Below are positions 7,546 to 15,661 of a stretch of DNA of 64,000 nucleotides, one piece after another; position 1 is the first letter of the stretch, and every line of letters starts with the position of its first letter. Origin of the DNA: Cupriavidus oxalaticus (GTDB lineage: Bacteria; Pseudomonadota; Gammaproteobacteria; Burkholderiales; Burkholderiaceae); assembly GCF_016894385.1 (NCBI RefSeq), contig NZ_CP069811.1, positions 1,588,501 through 1,652,500 on the forward strand, given 5' to 3'. Below the pieces are notes generated by a model. The model was not told where the DNA came from. It did no database searches and was given only the letters and a program-made list of their open reading frames with translations. The translations under genes were made by a program, and so were the position numbers.

Positions 7546-8943
7546 ATGAGCTTGTTCCGAACCAAGGACATTGACGCCATGCTGGCGGACAGCCACGTTG
7601 GCGGCCTGAAGAAGGTGTTGGGTCCGGTGGACCTCGTGCTGATGGGCATCGGCGCCATCATCGGCACCGGCATTTTCGTGCTGACCGGCACCGGCGCGCT
7701 GACCGCCGGGCCGGCGCTGACGGTGTCCTTCGTCATCGCCGCGCTGGCGTGCGGCTTTGCCGCGTTGTGCTACGCGGAGTTTGCCTCGGCCATCCCGGTA
7801 TCGGGATCGATCTACACGTACAGCTATGCCACGCTCGGCGAGATCGTCGCGTGGATGATCGGCTGGGACCTGCTGCTGGAGTACGGGCTGGCCACCTCGG
7901 CGGTGTCGGTGGGCTGGTCGGGCTACTTCCAGTCGCTGATGGCGGGCTTCGGGCTGAAGCTGCCGGCGGCGCTGACTGCCGCGCCGGGATCGGTGCCGGG
8001 CGTGGAGACCATGATCAACCTGCCGGCCTGCCTGATCATGCTGGCGATCACCTGGGTCGTGTCCTACGGCGTGCGCGAATCCGCGCGCGTGAACAACCTG
8101 ATGGTGGCCGTGAAGATCGGCGTGGTGCTGCTGTTTATCGCGGTCGGCGTCTGGCACGTGCAGCCGGCCAACTGGGCGCCGTTCGCGCCGTTTGGCTTCA
8201 GCGGCATCTTCAATGCGGCGGCGCTGGTGTTCTTCGCCTTCATCGGCTTCGACGCCGTGACTTCGGCCGCCGAAGAAGTGCGCAACCCGCGCCGCGACCT
8301 GCCGATCGGCATCATCGGCTCGCTGGCGGTATGCACGGTGCTGTATGTCGTGGTGGCGGCGATCATGACCGGCATCGTGCCGTTCGCCAGCTTTGCCGGC
8401 GTCGACCACCCGGTGTCGCTGGCGCTGCAATACGCCGGGCAGAACTGGGTGGCGGGCTTTGTCGACCTGGGCGCGATCCTGGGCATGACCACGGTGATCC
8501 TGGTGATGACCTACGGCCAGACCCGCGTGATCTTCGCCATGTCGCGCGACGGGCTGTTGCCGGAGCGGCTGTCGTCGGTGCATCCCGTGCATGCGACGCC
8601 GTACTTCGCCACCTGGACGGTGGGCCTGGTCTTTGCCGCGATCGCCGGCTTCGTGCCGCTGAACGTGCTGGCCGAGCTGATCAATATCGGCACGCTGGCG
8701 GCCTTTACGCTGATCTCGGTGGCGGTGCTGGTGCTGCGCAAGACCCGTCCCGAACTGCCGCGCGCGTTCCGCTGCCCGGGCGTGCCGGTGGTGCCGCTGC
8801 TGGCGATCGGCTTCTGCCTGTTCCTGATGGCGCACCTGCAGGCGCTGACGTGGATCGCCTTCCTGGTGTGGTTGGGGCTGGGGCTGTCGATTTACTTCCT
8901 GTACGCGCGCCGCAACGCGGTGCTGCACGGTGGCGCCAGGTAG
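7546..8943 (+). CDS. APC-family amino-acid permease (cationic amino-acid transporter type)
   Basis: A 465-residue inner-membrane transporter with about twelve hydrophobic segments. The N-terminus LGPVDLVLMGIGAIIGTGIFVLTG holds the GAIIGTGIF motif that forms the substrate site of amino acid-polyamine-organocation carriers. FFAFIGFDAVTSAAEEVRNPRRDLPIGI is the helix 6 signature of the CAT/YfnA branch. The start at 7546 has AGGAGATC upstream. It probably imports a neutral or cationic amino acid; the position after ilvE suggests a branched-chain or related substrate, but the exact one cannot be read from the sequence. Confidence 0.88.
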   Translation: MSLFRTKDIDAMLADSHVGGLKKVLGPVDLVLMGIGAIIGTGIFVLTGTGALTAGPALTVSFVIAALACGFAALCYAEFASAIPVSGSIYTYSYATLGEIVAWMIGWDLLLEYGLATSAVSVGWSGYFQSLMAGFGLKLPAALTAAPGSVPGVETMINLPACLIMLAITWVVSYGVRESARVNNLMVAVKIGVVLLFIAVGVWHVQPANWAPFAPFGFSGIFNAAALVFFAFIGFDAVTSAAEEVRNPRRDLPIGIIGSLAVCTVLYVVVAAIMTGIVPFASFAGVDHPVSLALQYAGQNWVAGFVDLGAILGMTTVILVMTYGQTRVIFAMSRDGLLPERLSSVHPVHATPYFATWTVGLVFAAIAGFVPLNVLAELINIGTLAAFTLISVAVLVLRKTRPELPRAFRCPGVPVVPLLAIGFCLFLMAHLQALTWIAFLVWLGLGLSIYFLYARRNAVLHGGAR

Positions 8944-8964
8944 CAGGCAAATCTCTGCCTGGCA

Positions 8965-9003
8965 CCCCCTATGTGCGCATGGTTTCAATGTGCGCATAGG
9001 GGG
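8965..9003. terminator. Stem-loop between convergent permease and LysR genes
   Basis: CCCCCTATG (8965-8973) pairs perfectly with CATAGGGGG (8995-9003), with further pairing inside (TGCGCA / TGTGCG). It sits in the 86-bp gap between two convergent genes, where a shared transcription stop is expected. It has no T-tract, so intrinsic termination is uncertain. Confidence 0.45.
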
Positions 9004-9029
9004 CGACCGGATGGGCTGCCCGTGGACGA

Positions 9030-9923
9030 CTACTCCTTCTCAATGCGCGTAGCGAGATAATCGATCAGCAGGCGCACATTCGGCAGCAAGCCTCTCCGGG
9101 AGGGGAAAACCGCATGAATGATGCCCCCTTTAGGCGCCCAGCCGGGCAGGATGTCGATGAGCGTCCCATGCCGCAGATCTTCTTCGACAACCATGTATGG
9201 CAATTGAACGATACCGACACCGTACTGCGCCGCCCGCCGCAGCGCGCTCATATCATCGGTGATGTACCGTGGTTGATGCCTCACCTCCGCGCCCATCCCC
9301 TCCGGCCCGACCAGCTGCCAGACGTGGTTGCGCGGCGGCCCCCAGTCAAGGCTCGGCATGCCGGCCAGATCGGCCGGATGCTTCGGTCGCTCGCGGCCCT
9401 CGAGGAGCGCCGGACACGCAACAAGCCGCTGCCGGCTCTCGGAGAGGACTCGCATCACCAGATCGCTGTTCTCCAATGGGGGGAAACGCACCCGTAGTGC
9501 CAGATCCAGGCGCTCCCCCATGACGTCGACACGGCGATTCGTCGCTTCGAGATGAACCTGGACCTTCGGATACTCGACCATGAACTGTGCCACCAAACCA
9601 GCGACGCGGAATTCCAGCAATGCCGTCGGACAGCTCATGCGTACGATGCCCTGCGGCTCGGAACGTTCGCGTTCCATGACCTCGCGCGCCGCCTCCGCCT
9701 CGACCAGGACCCCCATGCAGCGCTCATAGAACTCACGGCCTGTTTCGGTGACCGAGAAGTGCCTCGTCGAACGCTGCAGCAGTCTAACCCCGTAGCGCGC
9801 TTCCAGCGCCGCGATGCGCCGGCTGAGCTTGGATTTCGGCATGCCGAGCGCGAGACCTGCTTGCGTGAAGCCTCCATGGTCCACCACCTTGACGAAGTAA
9901 TAGAGGTCGTTCAGGTCGTCCAT
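9030..9923 (-). CDS. LysR-family transcriptional regulator
   Basis: A 297-residue regulator. The start at 9923 (MDDLNDLYYFVKVVDHGGFT) is chosen because the helix-turn-helix of LysR proteins lies at the very N-terminus; the longer upstream frame adds 72 residues without family resemblance. The HTH reads AGLALGMPKSKLSRRIAALEARYGVRLLQRSTR, and the effector domain follows from about residue 90 (GIVRMSCPTALLEFRVAGL). It is of the AaeR/DsdC-like branch with MDDLNDL... openings. It is divergent from the isochorismatase-like gene at 10138, the usual layout for a LysR protein and its target. Confidence 0.88.
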   Translation of the reverse strand: MDDLNDLYYFVKVVDHGGFTQAGLALGMPKSKLSRRIAALEARYGVRLLQRSTRHFSVTETGREFYERCMGVLVEAEAAREVMERERSEPQGIVRMSCPTALLEFRVAGLVAQFMVEYPKVQVHLEATNRRVDVMGERLDLALRVRFPPLENSDLVMRVLSESRQRLVACPALLEGRERPKHPADLAGMPSLDWGPPRNHVWQLVGPEGMGAEVRHQPRYITDDMSALRRAAQYGVGIVQLPYMVVEEDLRHGTLIDILPGWAPKGGIIHAVFPSRRGLLPNVRLLIDYLATRIEKE

Positions 9924-10137
9924 GATTGTTCCTTCAGAAGAACACAGACGGCATGATACGGGACTACTGGGATGGTTCTTGCGAACATATGATGCCTCCA
10001 CGCTTTGGAGGAGATCATGGAACCCGCCCTTGGCATAAGCAGTTGGTGCCGGCGCTGTCTCGCTCCCTCCGGGGTATCGACTTCCCCACACGTGCTTGCG
10101 CCGGAAGCGCATTGCCAACCCTTGCAAGGAGATCGCC
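9924..10137. promoter_or_regulatory. Divergent promoter region of lysR and the isochorismatase gene
   Basis: A 214-bp gap between divergent starts. It holds a short dyad CCTCCA (9995-10000) / TGGAGG (10006-10011) with a 5-nt centre, a possible LysR binding site, and a Shine-Dalgarno-like AAGGAGA just before the ATG at 10138. Operator assignment is inference from layout only. Confidence 0.4.
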
Positions 10138-10764
10138 ATGACAACGCCCTATAAGCGCCTGGACAAGAACGATGCTGCCGTTCTACTGGTGGACCATCAA
10201 GCCGGCCTGCTGTCGCTGGTGCGCGATATCGACCCGGACAAGTTCCGGAACAACGTGCTCGCGTTGAGCGACCTCGCCAAGTACTTCAACTTGCCGACCA
10301 TCCTCACCACGAGCTTCGAGACCGGTCCGAATGGCCCGCTCGTGCCCGAACTCAAGGCGCAGTTCCCGGACGCGCCTTACATCCCTCGTCCTGGCCAGAT
10401 CAACGCCTGGGATAATGAGGAATTTGTGAAAGCCGTCAAGGCAACAGGGAAGAAGCAGCTCATCATTGCAGGCGTCGTCACGGAAGTTTGCGTCGCCTTT
10501 CCCGCGCTGTCGGCAATTGCCGAGGGTTACGACGTCTTCGTCGTCTCGGATGCCTCCGGCACCTTCGACGAGATCACGCGCAACGCCGCCTGGGAGCGCA
10601 TGGCCAGGGCCGGCGTCCAGTTGATGACGTGGTTCGGCGTCGCGTGCGAATTGCATCGCGACTGGCGCAATGACATCGAGGGACTCGGCGCGCTGTTCTC
10701 GAACCACATTCCTGACTATCGCAATCTCATGACCAGCTACTCGGTGCTGACGGCACAGAAGTAA
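10138..10764 (+). CDS. Isochorismatase-family hydrolase (YcaC-like)
   Basis: A 208-residue cysteine hydrolase of the isochorismatase-like fold. The catalytic aspartate lies in LLVDHQAGL and the nucleophilic cysteine in GVVTEVCVAFPALSA; the cis-peptide VTEVC motif is typical. PTILTTSFETGPNGPLVPEL and the tail DWRNDIEGLGALFSNHIPDYRNLM mark the YcaC subgroup, whose natural substrates are mostly unknown. Start: ATG at 10138 with AAGGAGATCGCC upstream; the longer frame is not needed. It is divergently transcribed from the LysR regulator, which likely controls it. Confidence 0.85.
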   Translation: MTTPYKRLDKNDAAVLLVDHQAGLLSLVRDIDPDKFRNNVLALSDLAKYFNLPTILTTSFETGPNGPLVPELKAQFPDAPYIPRPGQINAWDNEEFVKAVKATGKKQLIIAGVVTEVCVAFPALSAIAEGYDVFVVSDASGTFDEITRNAAWERMARAGVQLMTWFGVACELHRDWRNDIEGLGALFSNHIPDYRNLMTSYSVLTAQK

Positions 10765-10819
10765 GAAGGCGTGGACATCGATATCGGGGCGAATCGCTGC
10801 GATATCGGTGAAGAGCGCT

Positions 10820-10854
10820 AAAAAAAAACGCCAGTCCCCGCCCGAGGACTGGCG
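10820..10854 (-). terminator. Rho-independent terminator of the ligase operon
   Basis: Read on the minus strand, CGCCAGTCC (10854-10846) pairs with GGACTGGCG (10837-10829) and is followed by a run of T residues (A-tract 10820-10828 on the plus strand). It lies 22 bp beyond the acyl-CoA ligase stop and ends the leftward qor-tauD-ligase transcript; it may also face the end of the convergent hydrolase gene. Confidence 0.85.
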
Positions 10855-10875
10855 CCAGGCTCCTTACCTTCCCTT

Positions 10876-12522
10876 TCAGGCTACGTCTTCCCGCAGCTGC
10901 TTCTTGTTGATCTTGCCCACGCTGGTCTTCGGGATCGCCTCGACGAACGTGATGCGGTCGGCTTCGGGCACCGCGTACTTGCTGATGCGCTGCGATTCGA
11001 CGTGGCCCAGCAGATGCCCGCGGACCTGTTCCGCATTCACCTCCACGCCCGGCTTGCGCACCACGAACGCCATCGGCCGCTCGCCCCACCTGGCGTCGGG
11101 GACACCGATCACCGCGCATTCCAGCACGCCGGGCACTTCGGTGATCAGGTTCTCCACCTCGATCGACGAGACCCACTCGCCGCCGGTCTTGATCACATCC
11201 TTGATGCGGTCGACGATCTGCACGAAGCCGTCCGGTCCCATCACCGCGACGTCCTGCGTGTGCAGGTAGCCGCCGGCCCACAGGTCTTCCGATGCCGCCG
11301 GCTTGCCGAAGTACGCCTTGGTCAGGAACGGCGCGCGCAGCACGATCTCGCCGCGGCTCTTGCCGTCGCGCGGCAGGTCTTGCATGTCTTCGCTGACGAT
11401 GCGGTAGTCCACCAGCGTCACCGGACGGCCGGTGGAGCAGCGCATGCGGACTTCTTCGGCGCGGTCCTTCGGCGTGCAGCCAGGGGGCAGTTGCGCCAGC
11501 GACACGATCGGGCCGGTCTCAGACATGCCGTAGCCGGCGAAGATGTCGATGCCGCGCGCCAGGGCCGCCTCGCACAGCGCGGGCGGCAGCGCCGAGCCAC
11601 CGATGATGATCTTCCACCCGGACAGGTCCGGCTTGCCGTCGGCGGACGCCTGCAGCAGCATCTGCAGGATGGTCGGCACGCAGTGCGAGAACGTGACCTT
11701 CTCCGTCTCGCGCAGCTTCAACAACTGGTCGGGCACGTAGCGGCCCGGCAGCACCGTGCGCAGTCCCAGCATCACGGCGATATACGGAATGCCCCACGCC
11801 AGCACGTGGAACATCGGCGTGATCGGCATATAGACATCTTCACGATGCATGCGCTGCCCTTCGCGCGGCGAGCACAGGCTTGTCGCCGACGCCAGCGTGT
11901 GCAGCACGATCTCGCGGTGGCTGTAGCAGACACCCTTCGGATCGCCCGTGGTGCCGGTCGTATAGAACGTGGCGGCCTTGGTGTTCTCGTCGAAGTCGGC
12001 GAACTCGAAATCGGCCGGCGCCTGCGCCAGCAGTGCCTCGTACTCGCCGGCGAACGGCACGCTGGTCTTGGGCGCGTCCTGGCCATCGGCCAGCAGCACG
12101 AAGCGCGGGTTGCCGGTCAGCTGCGGGCGGATCTGCTCGATCACCGGCAGGAAGTCAGGGTGCACCAGCACGATCGCGGCGCCGGCATCGTTGAGCGTAT
12201 AGAGGATCTGCTGGGGCGACAGCCGCACATTGACGGTGAACAGCGTGGCGCCCATCATCGGCACGCCGAAATAGCATTCCAGGTAGCGGTGGCTGTCCCA
12301 GTCCATCACGGCCACGGTGCTGCCGTGGCGGATGTCCAGCGCAGCCAGCGCCGAGGCCAGCTTGCCGATGCGATGGCGGAAATCGCGGAAGGTGTAGCGC
12401 ATCTCGCCGCGGTAGCTGATCTCCTGGTCGCCGTAGAGGCTCAGGGCATTGGTCAGCAGCTGCTTGACCAGCAGCGGATAGGCGTAGGCCGACTTGGCCG
12501 GGGTAATCAGGTTGTCTTGCAT
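10876..12522 (-). CDS. AMP-dependent acyl-CoA synthetase (medium/long-chain fatty-acid ligase family)
   Basis: A 548-residue adenylate-forming enzyme that activates a carboxylic acid to its CoA thioester. Visible motifs are the P-loop FYTTGTTGDPKGVCYSH, the A5 motif FAGYGMSETGPIVS, the A7/A8 region GYLHTQDVAVMGPDGFVQIVDRIKDVIKTGGEWVSSIEVEN, and the catalytic lysine near the C-terminus in PKTSVGKINKKQL. It resembles AlkK-type fatty-acid ligases. The start at 12522 (MQDNLITPAKSAYAYP) begins the family-like part; the longer frame reads through the upstream dioxygenase in another frame. It is last in a leftward operon after a quinone reductase and a TauD-type dioxygenase. The acid substrate is unknown. 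Confidence 0.88.
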   Translation of the reverse strand: MQDNLITPAKSAYAYPLLVKQLLTNALSLYGDQEISYRGEMRYTFRDFRHRIGKLASALAALDIRHGSTVAVMDWDSHRYLECYFGVPMMGATLFTVNVRLSPQQILYTLNDAGAAIVLVHPDFLPVIEQIRPQLTGNPRFVLLADGQDAPKTSVPFAGEYEALLAQAPADFEFADFDENTKAATFYTTGTTGDPKGVCYSHREIVLHTLASATSLCSPREGQRMHREDVYMPITPMFHVLAWGIPYIAVMLGLRTVLPGRYVPDQLLKLRETEKVTFSHCVPTILQMLLQASADGKPDLSGWKIIIGGSALPPALCEAALARGIDIFAGYGMSETGPIVSLAQLPPGCTPKDRAEEVRMRCSTGRPVTLVDYRIVSEDMQDLPRDGKSRGEIVLRAPFLTKAYFGKPAASEDLWAGGYLHTQDVAVMGPDGFVQIVDRIKDVIKTGGEWVSSIEVENLITEVPGVLECAVIGVPDARWGERPMAFVVRKPGVEVNAEQVRGHLLGHVESQRISKYAVPEADRITFVEAIPKTSVGKINKKQLREDVA

Positions 12523-12545
12523 GCTCGTTTGCTCAAAGCAATGGT

Positions 12546-13394
12546 TCAGTACGGCCGCGTGCCGATGATGCCGGCCCGCTCCATCTTGCGGTGGCACGGC
12601 GGGTAGTCCATCACCGCGTAGTGCTGCGTGGCGGTGTTGTCCCAGATCGCCACGCTGTCGGGCGCCCAGCGCCAGCGCACCTGGTACTCGGGGATATAGG
12701 CCTGGCTCACCAGGTAGCGCAGCAGGTCGGACGCGCCCGGATTGGCGTCCTGCCCGAAGCGCACGCGCCCGGCAGTGTGGTAGTTGGTGAAGTGCGTAGT
12801 GAAGGCGTTGACGTAGAGCACCTTCTCGCCGGTGTCCGGGTGCGTACGCACGACCGGATGTTCGGCGTCGGGATACTGCGCCTTCAGCGCCAGGCGCTTC
12901 TCGATCGGCATGGCGGCGCCGAAGCTGGCTTCGATGCTGTGGCGCGCACGCAGGTCGGCGATCTCCGTCTTGATGTGGTCGGGCAGCCGTTCGTACGCCA
13001 GCGCCATGTTCGCCCACATGGTGTCGCCGCCGACCGGCGGGCATTCCACGCAGCGCAGCACCGCGCCGAACTGCGGCGCCTCGCGCCACGTGGTGTCGGA
13101 GTGCCAGGCGTTCTCGTAGCGGTCGTTGGGCTGGTCGGGCGTCTTGTAGATGCGCACCAGGCCCGGGTGTTCCGGGTCGCTGCCGGCCACCGGATGGTCT
13201 TCCAGCTCGCCGAAGCGGCTGGCGAAAGCGACATGCTCGGCACGGCTGAACTTCTGGTCGCGCAGGAACAGCACGCGGTGCTGCAGCAGCAGCGCGCGGA
13301 TCTCGGCGAACAAGCCGTCGTCGCGCACCGCGTCGGCCAGGTTGACGCCGCTCAGTTCGGCGCCCAGCGCGCAAGTGAGTTGTTGGACTCGCAT
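12546..13394 (-). CDS. TauD/TfdA-family 2-oxoglutarate-dependent dioxygenase
   Basis: A 282-residue Fe(II)/2-oxoglutarate dioxygenase. The iron ligands are seen as the HxD motif in NAWHSDTTWRE and the distal histidine in DNTATQHYAVMDY; the 2-oxoglutarate arginine is in HRKMERAGI. GGDTMWANM is a family motif. Relatives hydroxylate taurine, alkyl sulfates or 2,4-D-type aryloxy acids, often to release a leaving group. The gene sits 23 bp upstream of the CoA ligase and 12 bp downstream of the quinone reductase, so the three likely form one catabolic pathway, in which an acid freed by the dioxygenase would be passed to the ligase. That order is inference. Confidence 0.88.
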   Translation of the reverse strand: MRVQQLTCALGAELSGVNLADAVRDDGLFAEIRALLLQHRVLFLRDQKFSRAEHVAFASRFGELEDHPVAGSDPEHPGLVRIYKTPDQPNDRYENAWHSDTTWREAPQFGAVLRCVECPPVGGDTMWANMALAYERLPDHIKTEIADLRARHSIEASFGAAMPIEKRLALKAQYPDAEHPVVRTHPDTGEKVLYVNAFTTHFTNYHTAGRVRFGQDANPGASDLLRYLVSQAYIPEYQVRWRWAPDSVAIWDNTATQHYAVMDYPPCHRKMERAGIIGTRPY

Positions 13395-13406
13395 GGCATT
13401 GGCTCC

Positions 13407-14387
13407 TCAGATGACAAAGATCGACGAACCGGTGGTCTTGCGCGACTCCAGGTCGTGGTGCGCCTGCACCGCGTCTTCGAGCGCGTAGCGCTGGTTGATC
13501 TCGATCCGGATGCGACCGGAGCCGACGTGATCGAACAGTTCGCCGGCCAGTTGCGCCTTCTCGGCGGGATCGAAGATGTAGTCGGCCAGCGCCGGGCGCG
13601 TCAGGAACAGCGACCCCTTCATCGCCAGCAGCACCGGGTCGAACGGCGGGATCGGGCCGGAGGCGGTGCCTACGCAGACCATGGTGCCGCGGCGCCGGAG
13701 CGAATCCAGCGACGCCGCGAAGGTGTTCTTGCCGACGCTGTCGAACACCACCGCCACGCCGACACCGTCGGTCAGTTCGCGCACGCGCCTGGCCACGTCT
13801 TCATGGCTGTAATTGATGATGTGGTCGCAGCCATGGGCGCGGGCCACTTCGGCCTTGGCCTCGCTCGACACCGTGCCGATCACGGTAAGGCCCAGCAGCT
13901 TGGCCCATTGCGACACGATCAGTCCGACGCCGCCGGCTGCCGCGTGCAGCAGGATGGCGTCGCCGGGCTGGAATGCATGGATGCGGCGCATCAGGTAGGC
14001 CGAAGTCAGGCCGCGCATGGTCATCGCCGCGGCGGTCTCGAAGCCGATGGTGTCGGGCAGGCGGATCAGGGGCGCCGCCGGCACCAGGCGCTCGGTGCTG
14101 TAGGCGCCCAGGGTGTTGATGAAGCCGGTATACGTGACGCGATCGCCCACGGCGACGTTGGTCACGCCCGGCCCGATGGCCTGCACCACGCCCGCGGCTT
14201 CGACCCCCATGCCGGACGGCAGCGGCACCGGATACGTGCCGTTGCGGAAGTAAGTGTCGGCGTAGTTCAGGCCCACCGCCACGTGGCGGATGCGCACCTG
14301 CCCTGCGCCGGGGTCTCCCACCTGCGCGTCTTCGTAACGCAATACCTCGGGGCCGCCAGTCTCATACATGCGGACGATCTTTGCCAT
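13407..14387 (-). CDS. NADPH:quinone oxidoreductase (zinc-free MDR family)
   Basis: A 326-residue medium-chain reductase without the structural zinc cysteines. It shows GMGVEAAGVVQAIGPGV near the N-terminus and the Rossmann motif AAAGGVGLIVSQWAKLLG in the middle, as in QOR/QorA proteins. The ATG at 14387 is preceded by AAGGAGACAAGTGC, a clear ribosome-binding site, which decides this start over the longer frame. First gene of a leftward operon with a TauD-type dioxygenase and a CoA ligase, and divergent from two AraC regulators that probably govern it. It likely reduces a quinone or enal intermediate, or detoxifies one. Confidence 0.87.
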   Translation of the reverse strand: MAKIVRMYETGGPEVLRYEDAQVGDPGAGQVRIRHVAVGLNYADTYFRNGTYPVPLPSGMGVEAAGVVQAIGPGVTNVAVGDRVTYTGFINTLGAYSTERLVPAAPLIRLPDTIGFETAAAMTMRGLTSAYLMRRIHAFQPGDAILLHAAAGGVGLIVSQWAKLLGLTVIGTVSSEAKAEVARAHGCDHIINYSHEDVARRVRELTDGVGVAVVFDSVGKNTFAASLDSLRRRGTMVCVGTASGPIPPFDPVLLAMKGSLFLTRPALADYIFDPAEKAQLAGELFDHVGSGRIRIEINQRYALEDAVQAHHDLESRKTTGSSIFVI

Positions 14388-14590
14388 GCACTTGTCTCCT
14401 TGAAACACTGCGGCACCGGTGTGTGCCGCGCATGCATGCAATGTAGGTCGCCGCGGCGCGGGCGGCTTTGCAATAGGCTCCAGCGCCTTTGCATTTCATG
14501 CCAAGCCCGCCTATCATGCCGCTGCAAAGACAATGCTGCGGCCTCCGGCAGGCTTGCAGCCATAAGCACCCCATAAGCAGGGAGACAACA

Positions 14591-15613
14591 TTGGACACGC
14601 TGGTACGTGCCGCGGCACTGACCAATTTCTTTGAAGTGGCCGGCGAACTCGGCCTCAATACGCAGCCTTTGCTGCGCACCGCCAGGCTCAGCCGGGCGCT
14701 TCTCGCAGAGCCGGACCAGCGCATCCCGGTGGGCGCCTGCGCCACCCTGCTGGAAGCCGCCGCCAAGGCCGCGAACTGCCCGACCTTCGGGCTGCGCATG
14801 GCGGAATCGCGGCAGCTTTCGGACTTTGGCGTGATGAGCCTGCTGATCAGCCAGCAGCCCACGCTGCGCGCGGCGCTCGCCACCATCATCCGCTACCGGC
14901 ACCTGGTCAACGAATCGGTGTCGATCCTGCTGGAAGAGGCCGGCGGCGCGGTCATCATCCGCCAGGAAATCGTGCTGGACCAGCCTTCGCGCCAGGGCAC
15001 CGAGCTGGCGCTGGGCGTGGTGTTCCGCCTGTGCCGGGCCTTGCTCGGCTCGCACTGGCGCCCGCTGAGCATCAACTTCACGCACCCGGCGCCAGATGAC
15101 CTGCGGGTCCACCGGCGGATCTTTGGCTGCCCGCTCGAATTCGACAGCGAATTCAACGGCATCGTGTGCCGGGCAGCCGACCTCGACGCGCCCAACCCGA
15201 CCGGCGATCCGGCGATGGCGCGCTATGCCGAGCGCTTTGTCGACACGCTGCCGCGCATCAACGCGCCCAGCATCGGCCGGGACGTGCGCAACGCCGTCTA
15301 CCTGATGCTGCCGATGGGCCGTGCCACCTGCGAAGGCGTGGCGCAGGGCCTGGGACTGAGCCTGCGCACCATGCAGCGCCAGCTCGACGAAGCCGGCGAA
15401 ACCTTCACCGATATCCTCAATGAAGTGCGGCGCGAACTGGCGCTGCGCTATGTGGAGAATCCGCAATACGCCATGTTGCGGGTGGCCGAGCTGCTGGGAT
15501 ACAGCTCGGCCAGCACGTTCACGCGCTGGTTCTCGATCCAGTTCGGCGAGCCGCCGCTGGCATGGCGCCGGCGGCACGCGCATCCTGCAGGCTCTGAGGG
15601 AATGCAGCGATGA
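14591..15613 (+). CDS. AraC-family transcriptional regulator (first of a tandem pair)
   Basis: A 340-residue regulator with an N-terminal Arabinose_bd-type sensor domain (about 15-200) and a C-terminal AraC double helix-turn-helix (about 235-335; LGLSLRTMQRQLDEAGETFTDIL and VAELLGYSSASTFTRWFS). The likely start is TTG at 14591, with GGGAGAC just upstream, because from there the protein aligns end to end with its neighbour (LVRAAALTNFFEVAGELGLN against LRSASLTNYVEVARAVGLD). The ATG at 14489 would add 34 residues of no evident family. Divergent from the qor-tauD-ligase operon, which is the natural target. Confidence 0.85.
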   Translation: MDTLVRAAALTNFFEVAGELGLNTQPLLRTARLSRALLAEPDQRIPVGACATLLEAAAKAANCPTFGLRMAESRQLSDFGVMSLLISQQPTLRAALATIIRYRHLVNESVSILLEEAGGAVIIRQEIVLDQPSRQGTELALGVVFRLCRALLGSHWRPLSINFTHPAPDDLRVHRRIFGCPLEFDSEFNGIVCRAADLDAPNPTGDPAMARYAERFVDTLPRINAPSIGRDVRNAVYLMLPMGRATCEGVAQGLGLSLRTMQRQLDEAGETFTDILNEVRRELALRYVENPQYAMLRVAELLGYSSASTFTRWFSIQFGEPPLAWRRRHAHPAGSEGMQR

Positions 15614-15661
15614 GCGCGAGCCCTTCGCACCGCTTGCATTTCGCGACACTGGGATAACGCG

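Noticed and set aside
7189..8997. 602-codon leftward frame opposite the permease
   Set aside because: High-GC shadow: repetitive Arg/Gln/His composition, while the rightward frame is a clear APC transporter.
9924..10139. N-terminal extension of the LysR regulator
   Set aside because: The helix-turn-helix of LysR proteins lies at the very N-terminus; the extra 72 residues have no family resemblance and cover the divergent promoter.
11002..12606. Long rightward reading frame opposite the acyl-CoA ligase
   Set aside because: It is an antisense shadow of the ligase and dioxygenase genes; its composition is Arg/His/Gln-rich without any domain, and the leftward genes have clear family motifs.
12523..13374. 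Extension of the acyl-CoA ligase frame over the dioxygenase gene
   Set aside because: The extra part is out of frame with the dioxygenase and is Arg/Ala-rich; the true start MQDNLITPAK gives the normal length.
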